Source: a bacterium
GTDB taxonomy: Bacteria; Bacteroidota; Ignavibacteria; Ignavibacteriales; Ignavibacteriaceae
Direction: 5' to 3'
NCBI GenBank assembly: GCA_016716565.1
Contig: JADJWC010000001.1
Span: 1,461,403-1,525,402 of the forward strand
DNA length: 64,000 nt
The stretch's first letter is position 1. Every line of letters begins with the position of its first letter. Under the pieces are notes generated by a model. The model did no database searches. It saw only the letters and a list, made by a program, of their open reading frames with translations, and was not told where the DNA came from. This document shows positions 9,236 to 18,746 of the stretch, piece by piece. Position numbers and translations under genes: made by a program.

Positions 9236-9306
9236 TCGATATTCCTTGTTCATTATTCGATATTCTGTTTGAATAATGAACATCAAAAAAGGAATGTTGA
9301 ATATCA
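9236..9306. repeat. long imperfect inverted repeat (REP-like) downstream of pyrE
   Basis: The core is a perfect 12-bp inverted repeat, TGTTCATTATTC at 9247-9258 with GAATAATGAACA at 9271-9282 around a 12-base loop. Outside it ATTCCTT at 9241-9247 pairs with AAGGAAT at 9289-9295, and GATATT at 9238 pairs roughly with AATATC at 9300-9304. GATATTC occurs twice and GAATATC once within 70 bases. There is no trailing T run, so it is not a standard terminator. Confidence 0.7.
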
Positions 9307-9402
9307 AAGAGTTCGTAATGCTGACCCAATTTATCTTTATCACTTCATCTAAAACTCCTATCTTTGTAATATAATTTTTCATCCGATATTCAAGGAGCGC
9401 TA

Positions 9403-10671
9403 ATGAAGCTTTTTCTCTCTTTTCTTCTTCTAATTACCGTAACTTATTCACAGGTAAACTTTGAAGATTACTTCGAGGATAAAACCCTTCGCTTTGATTA
9501 CTTCCACACAGGAAATAAAGACAACGATTCCTATTCCTTCGATGAATTAATTGAGGAACCATATTGGGGCGGATCAAAAGTAAATCTAATTGATAAATTC
9601 AATTACGGCAAGTATCGTTTTGAAGTCTACGATGAAGCATCGAACTCTTTAATCTATTCAAGAGGATATTCAACACTTTTCAGTGAGTGGCAAACTACTG
9701 AAGAAGCAAAACAGACATACAAAACTTTTAGTGAGACAGTTACATTTCCATTTCCCCAAAATCCTGTCGTTATAAAATTTTATGCTCATAACCGAAAAAA
9801 TGAATTGATAAAAAAGTTTGAGTACAGAATTGATCCAGAAAACTATTTTATAAAACCTGAGAGAGTTAATGAATTCAAAAATTTTGAAGTCGTAAATTCA
9901 GGCGATCCTGCAGTTAAAGTAGATATAGTAATTGTTCCTGAGGGCTATACGATTGATGAAATGGATAAATTCAAAAAAGACTGTGAAAGATTTGCTACTT
10001 ATCTCTTCAACTCTTCACCGTTTAAAGAAAATAAAGATAAATTCAACATCTGGGGAATCGAAGCTCCTTCATTCGAATCAGGAACAGATATTCCAAAGGA
10101 AGATATCTGGAAAAAGACACTTGTCAATTCCACATTTTATACGTTTGATCTTGAGCGTTACTTAATGACAGCAGATAATAAATCATTGCGCAATGTTGCA
10201 TCAAACGCTCCGTACGATCAGATTTATATTTTAGCCAACTCTGATAAATATGGTGGTGGTGCTATTTACAATCATTACTCAATGTCGGTTACAAATAATA
10301 AATATTTTGAATTTATTGTAACTCACGAATTTGGTCATGGTTTTGCTTCGTTGGCTGATGAGTACTATACATCGGATGTTGCTTACCAGGATTTTTATCC
10401 GCTTGATGTTGAACCAACCGATCCAAATCTTACCACACTTGTTGATTTTGATTCAAAGTGGAAAGATCTTGTCGAAGAAGGAACACCAATACCAACACCT
10501 GATACAGATGAGTTTAAAGATAAAGTTGGTGCTTTTGAAGGCGGTGGTTATATGGAAAAAGGAATATACAGACCGGTGTACGATTGTTCTATGAAATCAA
10601 TCAAAGTAGATGGTTTCTGTCCGGTCTGTAAAAGAGCAATTCAGCAAATGATAGATTTTTATTCGGAATAA
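9403..10671 (+). CDS. secreted zinc peptidase of the IgA peptidase (M64) family
   Basis: 422 residues with a signal peptide (MKLFLSFLLLITVTYSQ). An N-terminal beta-rich domain reaches about residue 160. The peptidase domain starts at VDIVIVPEGYT and carries HEFGHGFASLADEYY at 308-322: His308, Glu309 and His312 plus a downstream Asp-Glu as in metzincin-like sites. An isolated Cys pair (CPVCKR) lies at the C-terminus. M64 is named after a Clostridium IgA protease, but the environmental homologues have unknown substrates. AAGGAG at 9392-9397 fixes the start. The following phosphatase gene begins 3 bases after the stop. Confidence 0.9.
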   Translation: MKLFLSFLLLITVTYSQVNFEDYFEDKTLRFDYFHTGNKDNDSYSFDELIEEPYWGGSKVNLIDKFNYGKYRFEVYDEASNSLIYSRGYSTLFSEWQTTEEAKQTYKTFSETVTFPFPQNPVVIKFYAHNRKNELIKKFEYRIDPENYFIKPERVNEFKNFEVVNSGDPAVKVDIVIVPEGYTIDEMDKFKKDCERFATYLFNSSPFKENKDKFNIWGIEAPSFESGTDIPKEDIWKKTLVNSTFYTFDLERYLMTADNKSLRNVASNAPYDQIYILANSDKYGGGAIYNHYSMSVTNNKYFEFIVTHEFGHGFASLADEYYTSDVAYQDFYPLDVEPTDPNLTTLVDFDSKWKDLVEEGTPIPTPDTDEFKDKVGAFEGGGYMEKGIYRPVYDCSMKSIKVDGFCPVCKRAIQQMIDFYSE

Positions 10672-10674
10672 AGT

Positions 10675-11913
10675 ATGGCGATAGATCAAAAGAAATTACA
10701 CAGACTGGTTGAATCGATCGCTTCAGGCAAGTATAAATCTGAAGAAGAGATGCTCATTACAACATTGAATGAGATTGTCGGCAATGAAGCAATTGATGTA
10801 ACAGGCGGAAGATTGTGGAAGCTAAACATAAAAACAGAATCGTATCACCTGTTATATCAAACAGGAAAAATTGAAAAGATCGATCCGAAATTTCAAATTG
10901 ACATTCATAGGTATCCAATCCTCGAGTTAATCGCTAAACAGCGCACGATAGTCGGGAATGAAACAATCAGCACTTTGCGGAAGAAAGGAATATTTAAATA
11001 TTCTGCATCGGGTGTTGGCGGACGAAAGAAAATAAAAGATAAATTATTTTACGAATATCTCCTCGCAATGAATAGCGAGAAGTTAAACGAAGACTTCAGA
11101 TTAAATCTGAATATTATTTCCACTACGTTAACAGCACAGATCAAACAGAGAAGAACATCGGACAGTGTCTATCATCTAAAGGCTGATATTGACAAAGCCC
11201 GTCAGTTGCAAAAAAGCATTTTACCTGAGCACGAATTTAAATTTCACGATTATGATCTGTATGGAATAACTAATCCTGCTGAAATTGTAAGCGGAGATTT
11301 TTTTGATTACCTGCAGCATGGTGCCGAGAGTGAAAGACTTGGAATTGCGATTGGTGATGCAGCCAGCAAAGGTGTCGGTGCTGCAGCCGAAGCAATGTAC
11401 ATTTCCGGTGCATTAAGAATGGCAAGCGGATTCGAATTAAAAATTGCCGCATTGATGAGAAGAATGAATCAGCTTGTTAATCTGATTTTTGAAGATGATA
11501 AATTCACTTCTTTATTCTATGGAGAGCTTACGACACATCGCGGTGGTTTATTTTTATATGCAAATGCAGGACATAATCCCCCGATATTTTATAAATCTAA
11601 AACGGAAGAAGCGGAATATCTTGAACCGACCGGTCCTGTGCTTGGTCCTGCACCTGATGCAAAGTACCATGTAGATAGTATCAATTTTTCAAAAGGCGAT
11701 ATCCTCCTGCTTTATTCTGATGGAATTACTGAAACTGCAAATGAAAATTTTGAAGCCTTCGGTGATGATGAACTGGTAAGCAAACTAATATCTCTATCGA
11801 AGCTTGGCGCAAAAGAAATCGCACTGGGCATTTTAGATGAAGTAGTGAAGCATTCCAAAAATGGAAAATATTCAGATGACATGACTTTAGTCGTCATAAA
11901 AAAAATAAAATAA
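10675..11913 (+). CDS. RsbU-like PP2C (SpoIIE-domain) serine phosphatase
   Basis: 412 residues. An N-terminal sensor-like region (about 1-165, GAF-like in pattern) leads through a helix (KADIDKARQLQKSILPEHE) into a PP2C/SpoIIE phosphatase domain. Metal-binding signatures are visible: EIVSGDFFDYL, GDAASKGVGAA, NAGHNPP, and the late YSDGITE and SDDMTLVVI. Such enzymes dephosphorylate anti-anti-sigma factors in partner-switching stress pathways. No STAS or anti-sigma kinase gene is adjacent, so the partner is unknown. No membrane segment is visible. It lies 3 bases after the M64 peptidase gene. Confidence 0.92.
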   Translation: MAIDQKKLHRLVESIASGKYKSEEEMLITTLNEIVGNEAIDVTGGRLWKLNIKTESYHLLYQTGKIEKIDPKFQIDIHRYPILELIAKQRTIVGNETISTLRKKGIFKYSASGVGGRKKIKDKLFYEYLLAMNSEKLNEDFRLNLNIISTTLTAQIKQRRTSDSVYHLKADIDKARQLQKSILPEHEFKFHDYDLYGITNPAEIVSGDFFDYLQHGAESERLGIAIGDAASKGVGAAAEAMYISGALRMASGFELKIAALMRRMNQLVNLIFEDDKFTSLFYGELTTHRGGLFLYANAGHNPPIFYKSKTEEAEYLEPTGPVLGPAPDAKYHVDSINFSKGDILLLYSDGITETANENFEAFGDDELVSKLISLSKLGAKEIALGILDEVVKHSKNGKYSDDMTLVVIKKIK

Positions 11914-11937
11914 AAATTTATTTTGAGCAGGGAAAAA

Positions 11938-13302
11938 ATGATAACGTCAATCAATCCGGCAAACCTTCAGGTTGTAAAAGCTTATACTCAAATGACTTCC
12001 TCAGAAGTAAAAAAAATTATTGATTTAACTGATGCAGCATTCGAAAAATGGAAAGAGACATCCTTCGATCAAAGATCAAGATTACTGATGAATGCTTCTC
12101 AGGTTCTCAAAAAGAAACGAGAAGAGTACTCCCGATTGATGACGATTGAGATGGGAAAACCAATCGCACAATCACGTGCTGAAGTTGATAAATGTGCCTG
12201 GGTTTGCGAATACTATGCTGATAATGCCGAAAAGTTTCTTACTGATGAAATTATTTCTACCGATGCTTCAAAAAGTTTTGTCACATTTCAACCATCAGGA
12301 ATTGTATTAGCTGTGATGCCGTGGAATTTTCCTTTCTGGCAGGTATTCAGATTCGCTGCGCCGGGATTGATGGCTGGAAATGCAGGAATACTGAAGCACG
12401 CTTCAAATGTTTCAGGATGTGCACTTGCAATTGAGGAAGTTTTCCGCGAAGCAGGTTTCCCTGAAAATCTTTTCAGGACAATACTGGTTCCTTCGTCAGA
12501 GATGGAAGAAGTTATTAAAAATGAAAAGATTAGAGCAGTAACGTTGACCGGAAGTGTTCCCGCTGGAAAATCTGTTGCAAAAACGGCCGGATCTGTTTTA
12601 AAGAAAACAGTAATGGAATTAGGTGGAAGCGATCCTTATGTTATTCTTGAAAATGCTGATCTGGAATTAGCTGCTGAGACTTGCGTTACCGGAAGATTAA
12701 TTAATGGCGGACAAAGTTGTATTGCCGCAAAAAGATTTATTGTCGTTGATAAAGTCTATAATGAATTTGAAAAACTTTTTGTTGAAAAGATGAAGTCAAA
12801 AAAAATGGGCGATCCGTTTGATGAAACAAATCATTTGGGACCACAGGCAAGCGTTTTATTGCGAGATGAACTTCATCAGCAAGTTTTAAGAAGTATTGAG
12901 CTTGGCGCAAAACTCTTACTTGGTGGAAAAATTCCCGGAGCGGAAGGTGCCTGGTATCCGCCGACTGTACTTTCAAACGTTAAAAAAGGTATGCCTGCTT
13001 ATGATGAAGAATTATTCGGTCCGGTAGCGGCTTTGATTAAGGCAAAGGATGAAGCAGAGGCTATTCGAATAGCAAACGATTCAATTTTTGGTCTCGGTTC
13101 TGCTATCTTTACACGTGATATCAAAAGGGGAGAGATGATTGCAAAAGAAAAATTGCAGGCTGGCTGCTGTTTTGTAAATGCTTTTGTAAAGTCAGATCCA
13201 AGATTACCATTTGGCGGAATCAAAGAATCAGGTTACGGAAGGGAACTGTCATCTTTTGGAATCAGAGAATTTGTAAACATCAAAACTGTTTATGTCAAAT
13301 AA
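11938..13302 (+). CDS. NAD(P)-dependent aldehyde dehydrogenase, succinate-semialdehyde dehydrogenase type
   Basis: 454 residues from the ATG at 11938, chosen over an in-frame TTG at 11923 because CAGGGA sits a few bases upstream. Oxidises an aldehyde to the acid; closest in pattern to the compact Sad/GabD-like succinate-semialdehyde dehydrogenases. The NAD-site stretch VMPWNFPFWQV is present, the general base is Glu227 in MELGGSDPYV, and the catalytic Cys is Cys261 in NGGQSCIAAKRF. The usual C-terminal motif LPFGGIKESGYGREL is present. Substrate assignment is by resemblance only. It follows the phosphatase by 24 bases and ends back-to-back with the receiver fragment on the other strand. Confidence 0.9.
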   Translation: MITSINPANLQVVKAYTQMTSSEVKKIIDLTDAAFEKWKETSFDQRSRLLMNASQVLKKKREEYSRLMTIEMGKPIAQSRAEVDKCAWVCEYYADNAEKFLTDEIISTDASKSFVTFQPSGIVLAVMPWNFPFWQVFRFAAPGLMAGNAGILKHASNVSGCALAIEEVFREAGFPENLFRTILVPSSEMEEVIKNEKIRAVTLTGSVPAGKSVAKTAGSVLKKTVMELGGSDPYVILENADLELAAETCVTGRLINGGQSCIAAKRFIVVDKVYNEFEKLFVEKMKSKKMGDPFDETNHLGPQASVLLRDELHQQVLRSIELGAKLLLGGKIPGAEGAWYPPTVLSNVKKGMPAYDEELFGPVAALIKAKDEAEAIRIANDSIFGLGSAIFTRDIKRGEMIAKEKLQAGCCFVNAFVKSDPRLPFGGIKESGYGRELSSFGIREFVNIKTVYVK

Positions 13303-13557
13303 TCAATTTCTGCTGGTTGATGCAATTTCACTTATTAATTTTAATAATTTTGATCTCGTGAAGGGTTTGGAAAGATAGTCAGTACATCCCGCCTGGATAA
13401 ATTCTTCACGGTCACCTCTCATTGCGAATCCCGTTATCGCAACAATCGGTACATCCTTGTAACTTTCGATTTTTCTTATCTCTCTCGTAGTTTCGACTCC
13501 GCTCATACCTTTGCCAAGATTAATATCCATCAGGATGATATCATACTTTTTTTTCAT
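13303..13557 (-). CDS. C-terminal receiver-domain fragment, out of frame with the upstream kinase
   Basis: 84 residues that complete a response-regulator receiver: phospho-acceptor Asp11 in IILMDINLG, the Thr region VPIVAITGFAM, and the conserved Lys in YLSKPF. The acidic pair of the same receiver (VVDNDES) is encoded at the end of the preceding gene in another frame, so neither product alone makes a complete receiver. The ATG at 13557 overlaps the upstream stop by 17 bases, around a run of eight A (T on the plus strand, 13547-13554). Skipping one base there would fuse the two. It may be expressed by slippage or reinitiation, be a mutation, or be a sequence error. Confidence 0.75.
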   Translation of the reverse strand: MKKKYDIILMDINLGKGMSGVETTREIRKIESYKDVPIVAITGFAMRGDREEFIQAGCTDYLSKPFTRSKLLKLISEIASTSRN

Positions 13558-16500
13558 TTATTTGTCTGAATGCTTTCTCACCGCTGTCGGCAAAGTCTGT
13601 TTCGCAAATATTTTTAAGAAACAATTTAATTATATCCCTGCTTGATTCATCGTTATCAACAACAAGAAGTTTTGGTCTAAATCCTGCTCTATATTCTTTT
13701 TCTGAGATTTTTTCTTTATCTGATTCCTTAACTTTCTTGACTTCAATCTGTTTATAATCCTTCAGCAGCGGGAATATTATAGTAAACATTGAGCCTGACC
13801 CAACAGTGCTTTTGACACTTATCTGTCCATCCATCAACTCAACAAAATTCTTGGTAATTGTTAAGCCCAATCCGGTTCCTTCAAAGTGCCGGTTGAATCC
13901 TTCGCTTACTTGTCTGAACTCCTGGAAAATGAGCCCCAGACTTTCAGCTGGAATTCCAATCCCGGTATCTTTCACACTTATTCTTGCAAACTCTCTTGAA
14001 TCTTCGACGAGCATATCTACTGAAACCATCACTCCGCCGGTGTAAGTATATTTAAGAGCGTTGTTAACTAGATTATTTATTATTTGTCTAAAGATTTGTT
14101 CATCAACATTTGAATATAAATTATGATTGATTATCTCAGTCTCTAGAAACAGGTTTTTCCTTTCCGCAACAGCTTCAAATAATTGAACCTGTGATTCAAC
14201 TAATTCAGAGATCCTGTTCGGCTGCATGTTAATATCTACCTTCTTCGCTTCAATTCTTGAAAGATCAAGCAACAGGTTAAGCGTATCCATCAGACGATTA
14301 GCGCTGGTTAGAATTCGTTCAGCCATTTCTTTTGTATGATCATCTCTCAGCTTTTCCTGAAGTAATTCAGCAAAACCCAGAATACCAACAAGAGGAGTTC
14401 TCAATTCGTGACTCATATTTGCAAGGAAGTTGGATTTTACTCTGCTTAATTCTTCAGCTTTCTCTTTTGCTTCGAGCAGCTGTTTCTCAGCATTTTTTCT
14501 GCTCGTAATATCTCTCAACGTAACCAGGATATACTTTTTGTTAGAGAATATAATATTGATTCCAAGACTTTCAACCCATAATTCTTCATTGTGCACAGTT
14601 TTGATAATGTATTCATCTTTAAATGGAGCAGGGTTTCTTTCCAGTCGTCTGAGAGCCGCATAAACCTGAGGTTTGAAATCCGGGTGCAGGAATTCGAAAA
14701 CTTTTTTGCCTATACCGTGTGCTGTATCTTCTAGATGAACTAACTTTGCTGCGCTGTTGTTTGCGAATATAATTTCTCCATCCCAGTCAATTATTAATGC
14801 AGCTTCGATCATATTATCAATCAATGATCGGAAACGCTCTTCACTTTCTTTTAATGCTTCTTCTGATTTCTTTCTTTCTGTGATATCTTCATAAGTACCA
14901 AGTATTCCAACAACATTACCGCATTCATCGTGCAGAGGTACTTTATTTGTTTCAAGCCACGCAACCTCTCCATCGTGATGTGTCTGTGGTTCAATAATTT
15001 TATATATAGGCTCATCTTTTTTCATTACTTCTTTATCGACTGATCTGTAATAGTCGGCTTCAGCACTTTTCCAGGGCATGTCATAATCACTAAAACCAAC
15101 CAGATCAGTAGGATTTATAACGCCAGCATCATTAGCAAAATTTTTATTGCATCCAAGATATCTTGAATCAAGATCCTTCCAGAAAATACGCTGAGGTATG
15201 TTATCCAGAATCAGCTGAAGCATCTGCTTGGAATTACGCAGTTCATTTTCAGATCGCTTCCTATCGGTGATGTCCAGGGCAATCAAAGTGAAAGCAACGG
15301 GATTGTCGTTTTCATCTCTGATAACTGAGGTTGATACCGAAGTTGGGAATTCAGAACCATCTTTTCTTTTACTTATTAACTCACCACTCCAGCCGCTTTT
15401 CAAAGTAGCAGGTATTATCTTTCGTAAAAGATTTACAGGAGTATTTTCAGAATACATTAAAGAAATATCTTTCCCGATTATCTCATCGTACATATAACCA
15501 TACGAAGTGCAGAATGAGTTGTTGACAAAAATTATCTTCCCATCAGTATCAGTAATACAAACTGACTCGGAAATACTTTTTACAGCATGAGCAAGCATAG
15601 AAATTTGCTCTTCAGATTTTTTCCTTTCCGAAATATCCCTGACAATAGCCTGGATCAGTACAACATCACCGAGAAAAATTTTATTTAAGCTGACTTCGGC
15701 ATCAAACAGATCACCGTTTAATTTTTTATGCTTCCATTCAAATCGCTGTGGATTTCCCTTCATTGCTTCCGATATTTTTTCAAGTGCTTTTTCATCGGAA
15801 TGTCTGCCATCCGGCTGAAAGGGAGGGGAAAATTCATACGGAGGTTTACCGATAATATCTGATTTATTACATCCGAATAAGTCAAGAGTTTTTTGATTAC
15901 AATCAATAAATATCTCTTCATCCATCAAAAAAATTGAGTCGTTAGCAAGTTCGAACAAGGATTTAAATTTTAATTCACTTTTCTCAAGTTTATCAAAGGC
16001 TTTACGTTTTTCGGTGATGTCGCTGAAAAAAGCTGCTATTTTATTTGGAGAAATTTGAAATGCGGAAACTTCGAAAGCACCTTTAAGATTTTGGTCTTCG
16101 TATTCAATAATTTCATTTTCCAGTTTAGTACCATTCTTTGCTATTAGTTTGTAAGCATCAGGTATCTTTGTTTGTGCAAGATTCGGGAAGGCATCCAATA
16201 TCTCTTTATTTAAAAGCTGGGAATGATTCATACCCAGGATTCTGTCGGCGGCAGAATTGAAATCAGTAAAAATTAACCTTCCATCATCTTTCAAATCATA
16301 AACATGCACGCCATATGGCGAAGCATTTACAATCTGTTTAATTTTCATTGATGAATCATTTATTAATTCTTCCGCTTCTTTAATTCTTGTGATGTTTTCG
16401 CAGAGTATCAGAACGTTTGGACCATTTCCGTTTGAATTGATCGAACTTGCGTTTTCTCTGACCCAGATAGTCTCTCCGGTTTTCTTAACCTTTCTAATTT

Positions 16501-17104
16501 CCCATGTAAATATTTTGTTTGGGTTATTCAGACAATCAGCGATTTGATTTTTTACAGTCAGCCAATCCTCTTTATGAAAAACTTGCATAACCGGTTGATC
16601 AACTAATTCTTTTATTTCATAGCCGAGTTCTTTTGCTCCGAGTGAATTTACTTCCTTTATTATTCCGGCCTTATCCAAAATGAAAATCATCAATGGATTA
16701 TTATCGAAAATTGTTTTTAACTTGCTTTCAGTTACTTGAGGATCATTTTGTGTTTTCGGAATTGATTTTGTACTTGAATTTTTTGTAAGTGTGCATTCAG
16801 CAACACATTTATTTTTCAGTTTGATTCGGATAGCATAAACTTTGAAATCAGCCGGTTTATTTTTTTTATTATCAAGTTGAATCGATTTTAAAACTGAAGA
16901 ATTCTTTGAGAGAAGTTTTTTAAGTTTTTGTGATTTTTTTTCGTAGAGAAGATCAGTAAGAAACTGTTCTTTTTTTTCCGGCTTTAAGAATTTAAAATAT
17001 TTTCGGGCAGCTTTATTCGCTGAAATAATTTTAAAGTTTTTACAATCAACAACTAATTTTATTTCAGGTGATTCTTCAAAAATACTTTTATGGAGCGGGT
17101 TCAT
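13541..17104 (-). CDS. multi-PAS hybrid sensor histidine kinase (receiver truncated by frame change)
   Basis: 1187 residues, apparently cytosolic with no clear membrane segment. After an N-terminal region (1-120), six PAS/PAC units lie at about 130-245, 255-370, 375-495, 500-620, 625-755 and 760-885, several ending in the PAC-like IxERK or DITxRK. The phospho-acceptor is His899 in SHELRTPL. An ATPase domain at about 1005-1120 has NNALKYT, DTGIGIPAE and GTGLGLTI. A receiver starts near residue 1140 (LLVVDNDES) but the frame ends after 46 residues at QINEKKV. The rest of the receiver is in the next frame. Signals sensed cannot be read from sequence. It diverges from truA. Confidence 0.92.
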   Translation of the reverse strand: MNPLHKSIFEESPEIKLVVDCKNFKIISANKAARKYFKFLKPEKKEQFLTDLLYEKKSQKLKKLLSKNSSVLKSIQLDNKKNKPADFKVYAIRIKLKNKCVAECTLTKNSSTKSIPKTQNDPQVTESKLKTIFDNNPLMIFILDKAGIIKEVNSLGAKELGYEIKELVDQPVMQVFHKEDWLTVKNQIADCLNNPNKIFTWEIRKVKKTGETIWVRENASSINSNGNGPNVLILCENITRIKEAEELINDSSMKIKQIVNASPYGVHVYDLKDDGRLIFTDFNSAADRILGMNHSQLLNKEILDAFPNLAQTKIPDAYKLIAKNGTKLENEIIEYEDQNLKGAFEVSAFQISPNKIAAFFSDITEKRKAFDKLEKSELKFKSLFELANDSIFLMDEEIFIDCNQKTLDLFGCNKSDIIGKPPYEFSPPFQPDGRHSDEKALEKISEAMKGNPQRFEWKHKKLNGDLFDAEVSLNKIFLGDVVLIQAIVRDISERKKSEEQISMLAHAVKSISESVCITDTDGKIIFVNNSFCTSYGYMYDEIIGKDISLMYSENTPVNLLRKIIPATLKSGWSGELISKRKDGSEFPTSVSTSVIRDENDNPVAFTLIALDITDRKRSENELRNSKQMLQLILDNIPQRIFWKDLDSRYLGCNKNFANDAGVINPTDLVGFSDYDMPWKSAEADYYRSVDKEVMKKDEPIYKIIEPQTHHDGEVAWLETNKVPLHDECGNVVGILGTYEDITERKKSEEALKESEERFRSLIDNMIEAALIIDWDGEIIFANNSAAKLVHLEDTAHGIGKKVFEFLHPDFKPQVYAALRRLERNPAPFKDEYIIKTVHNEELWVESLGINIIFSNKKYILVTLRDITSRKNAEKQLLEAKEKAEELSRVKSNFLANMSHELRTPLVGILGFAELLQEKLRDDHTKEMAERILTSANRLMDTLNLLLDLSRIEAKKVDINMQPNRISELVESQVQLFEAVAERKNLFLETEIINHNLYSNVDEQIFRQIINNLVNNALKYTYTGGVMVSVDMLVEDSREFARISVKDTGIGIPAESLGLIFQEFRQVSEGFNRHFEGTGLGLTITKNFVELMDGQISVKSTVGSGSMFTIIFPLLKDYKQIEVKKVKESDKEKISEKEYRAGFRPKLLVVDNDESSRDIIKLFLKNICETDFADSGEKAFRQINEKKV

Positions 17105-17229
17105 TTTTATCTATTAAGAGGCAAAAAATTGATATATAATTCTGAATATTCCATCATAAACTTTTATCTTCCCCGGTGCCAGCCTCAGATCGCTAAGAGA
17201 AGTATGATAAAATCACTAATTTTGTGCCA

Positions 17230-17964
17230 ATGTTTAACTATAAAATGACTATTCAATATGAGGGAACGGTGTATGCCGGCTGGCAAATTCAGCAGAATGC
17301 ACTTACTATCCAGGAGGTAATTAGCAACTCAATCAAGCAAATATTACAAGAAGAAATAAGCTTGGTTGGCGCAGGTCGAACTGATTCTGGTGTTCACGCT
17401 ATTGGGCAGGTAGCAAATTTTATGTCCGACAAAGAATTAGACCTTCAGAAATTCCTTTACTCATTAAATTCTGTTTTACCTCGCGATATTTCAATAAGTA
17501 ACATTGAACCGGTCGACGAGGATTTTCACTCGAGATTCGGTGCGAAGAAAAGATCCTACATTTATCTGATTTCAGGGCAGAAATCACCATTCTTTGATAG
17601 GTTTGCGTATACATACTTTTCAGAAATGAAAACAGAAATGCTAAATGAGCTCTCTTCCGTTTTTATTGGAGAAAAAGATTTCTCATCATTCAGTAAAAAT
17701 AATCCCGATGTTAAAAATAAAATCTGTGAGGTTTTTGAAGCTCGGTGGAGAAGACAAAAAAACTTACTTATTTTTTACATTGAAGCTGACAGATTTTTAT
17801 ACGGGATGGTTCGTGCTATTGTCGGATCGTTGATAAAAGCATATGTATCAGAAAATGGAATTGAATACTTGAAAAATATTTTTGGTCAAAAGGACAGAAG
17901 CTTTGCAGCTGATGCTGTTCCTGCAAAAGGTTTATTCTTATTTAAAGTAAAATATTCAAATTAA
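17230..17964 (+). CDS. truA: tRNA pseudouridine(38-40) synthase
   Basis: 244 residues from the ATG at 17230; an in-frame GTG at 17224 is the alternative and neither has a strong ribosome site. Isomerises U38-U40 in the anticodon arm. The catalytic Asp is Asp52 in GAGRTDSGVHA. The N-terminal TIQYEGTVYAGWQ, the RSYIYLI strand and the late FLYGMVRAIVGSL helix are family signatures. Length is normal. It opens a run of six closely spaced plus-strand genes; the next begins 2 bases after its stop. Confidence 0.95.
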   Translation: MFNYKMTIQYEGTVYAGWQIQQNALTIQEVISNSIKQILQEEISLVGAGRTDSGVHAIGQVANFMSDKELDLQKFLYSLNSVLPRDISISNIEPVDEDFHSRFGAKKRSYIYLISGQKSPFFDRFAYTYFSEMKTEMLNELSSVFIGEKDFSSFSKNNPDVKNKICEVFEARWRRQKNLLIFYIEADRFLYGMVRAIVGSLIKAYVSENGIEYLKNIFGQKDRSFAADAVPAKGLFLFKVKYSN

Positions 17965-17966
17965 AA

Positions 17967-18722
17967 ATGATATCTCTAAAAAATAAAAATGTGCTTGTAA
18001 CGGGTGGCTCCCGTGGAATTGGTAAAGCATGTGTCGAATTATTCCTGAATGCAGGTGCAAATGTTGCGTTCACATTTCAGTTGGCAGAAGATCAGGCTAA
18101 AAAGATATCCGAGAGTTTTACCGGTTCTTCAAAACTTAAATATTATAAAATGAATCTTAATGAACCTGCTTCGATTGAGAAATCACTGACAGCAATACTA
18201 GATGATTTTGGGAATATCGACATACTGGTGAATAATGGCGGAATCTGGAAGGAAGCTGCAATCGATGAAATGACTCTTGAACAGTGGAATGAGACAATGA
18301 ATATAAATCTTACGAGCACATATCTGTTAACGAAATTTGTTGTTCCGTGGATGAAAAAAAATAATTATGGACGAATAATAAATATAGCGTCAACTGCCGG
18401 ACAAAGGGGAGAAGCATTTCATTCGCATTATGCTGCATCAAAAGGTGGGATGATTTCATTAACCAAATCACTCGCTTCAGAATTAGGAAAGCACAACATT
18501 ACAGTTAATTGTGTAGCACCCGGATGGGTAATTACAGATATGACCACTGATTCACTTGATGATGAAGCTACATACAAAAAAGTTTTAGGTGATATTCCGT
18601 TGAATAAAATCGCAAAACCTGAAGAAATTGCTGGACCAGTTCTATTTCTTGCATCTGAGCTGGCTTCACATATAACCGGAGAAATTCTTAACGTAAACGG
18701 TGGATCAGTTTTATGTGGCTAA
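17967..18722 (+). CDS. short-chain dehydrogenase/reductase, FabG-like
   Basis: 251-residue NAD(P)-dependent oxidoreductase with a Rossmann fold. The cofactor motif GGSRGIGKA is near residue 12, NNGG near residue 91, and the catalytic Tyr155/Lys159 occur in HYAASKGG. The C-terminal ITGEILNVNGG is typical of 3-oxoacyl-ACP reductases. Position in an operon with a crotonase suggests fatty-acyl or polyketide-like metabolism, but no ACP gene is adjacent, so the substrate is open. Confidence 0.9.
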   Translation: MISLKNKNVLVTGGSRGIGKACVELFLNAGANVAFTFQLAEDQAKKISESFTGSSKLKYYKMNLNEPASIEKSLTAILDDFGNIDILVNNGGIWKEAAIDEMTLEQWNETMNINLTSTYLLTKFVVPWMKKNNYGRIINIASTAGQRGEAFHSHYAASKGGMISLTKSLASELGKHNITVNCVAPGWVITDMTTDSLDDEATYKKVLGDIPLNKIAKPEEIAGPVLFLASELASHITGEILNVNGGSVLCG

Positions 18723-18746
18723 TCTTGAAAAGGATTTAGTGTTTTA

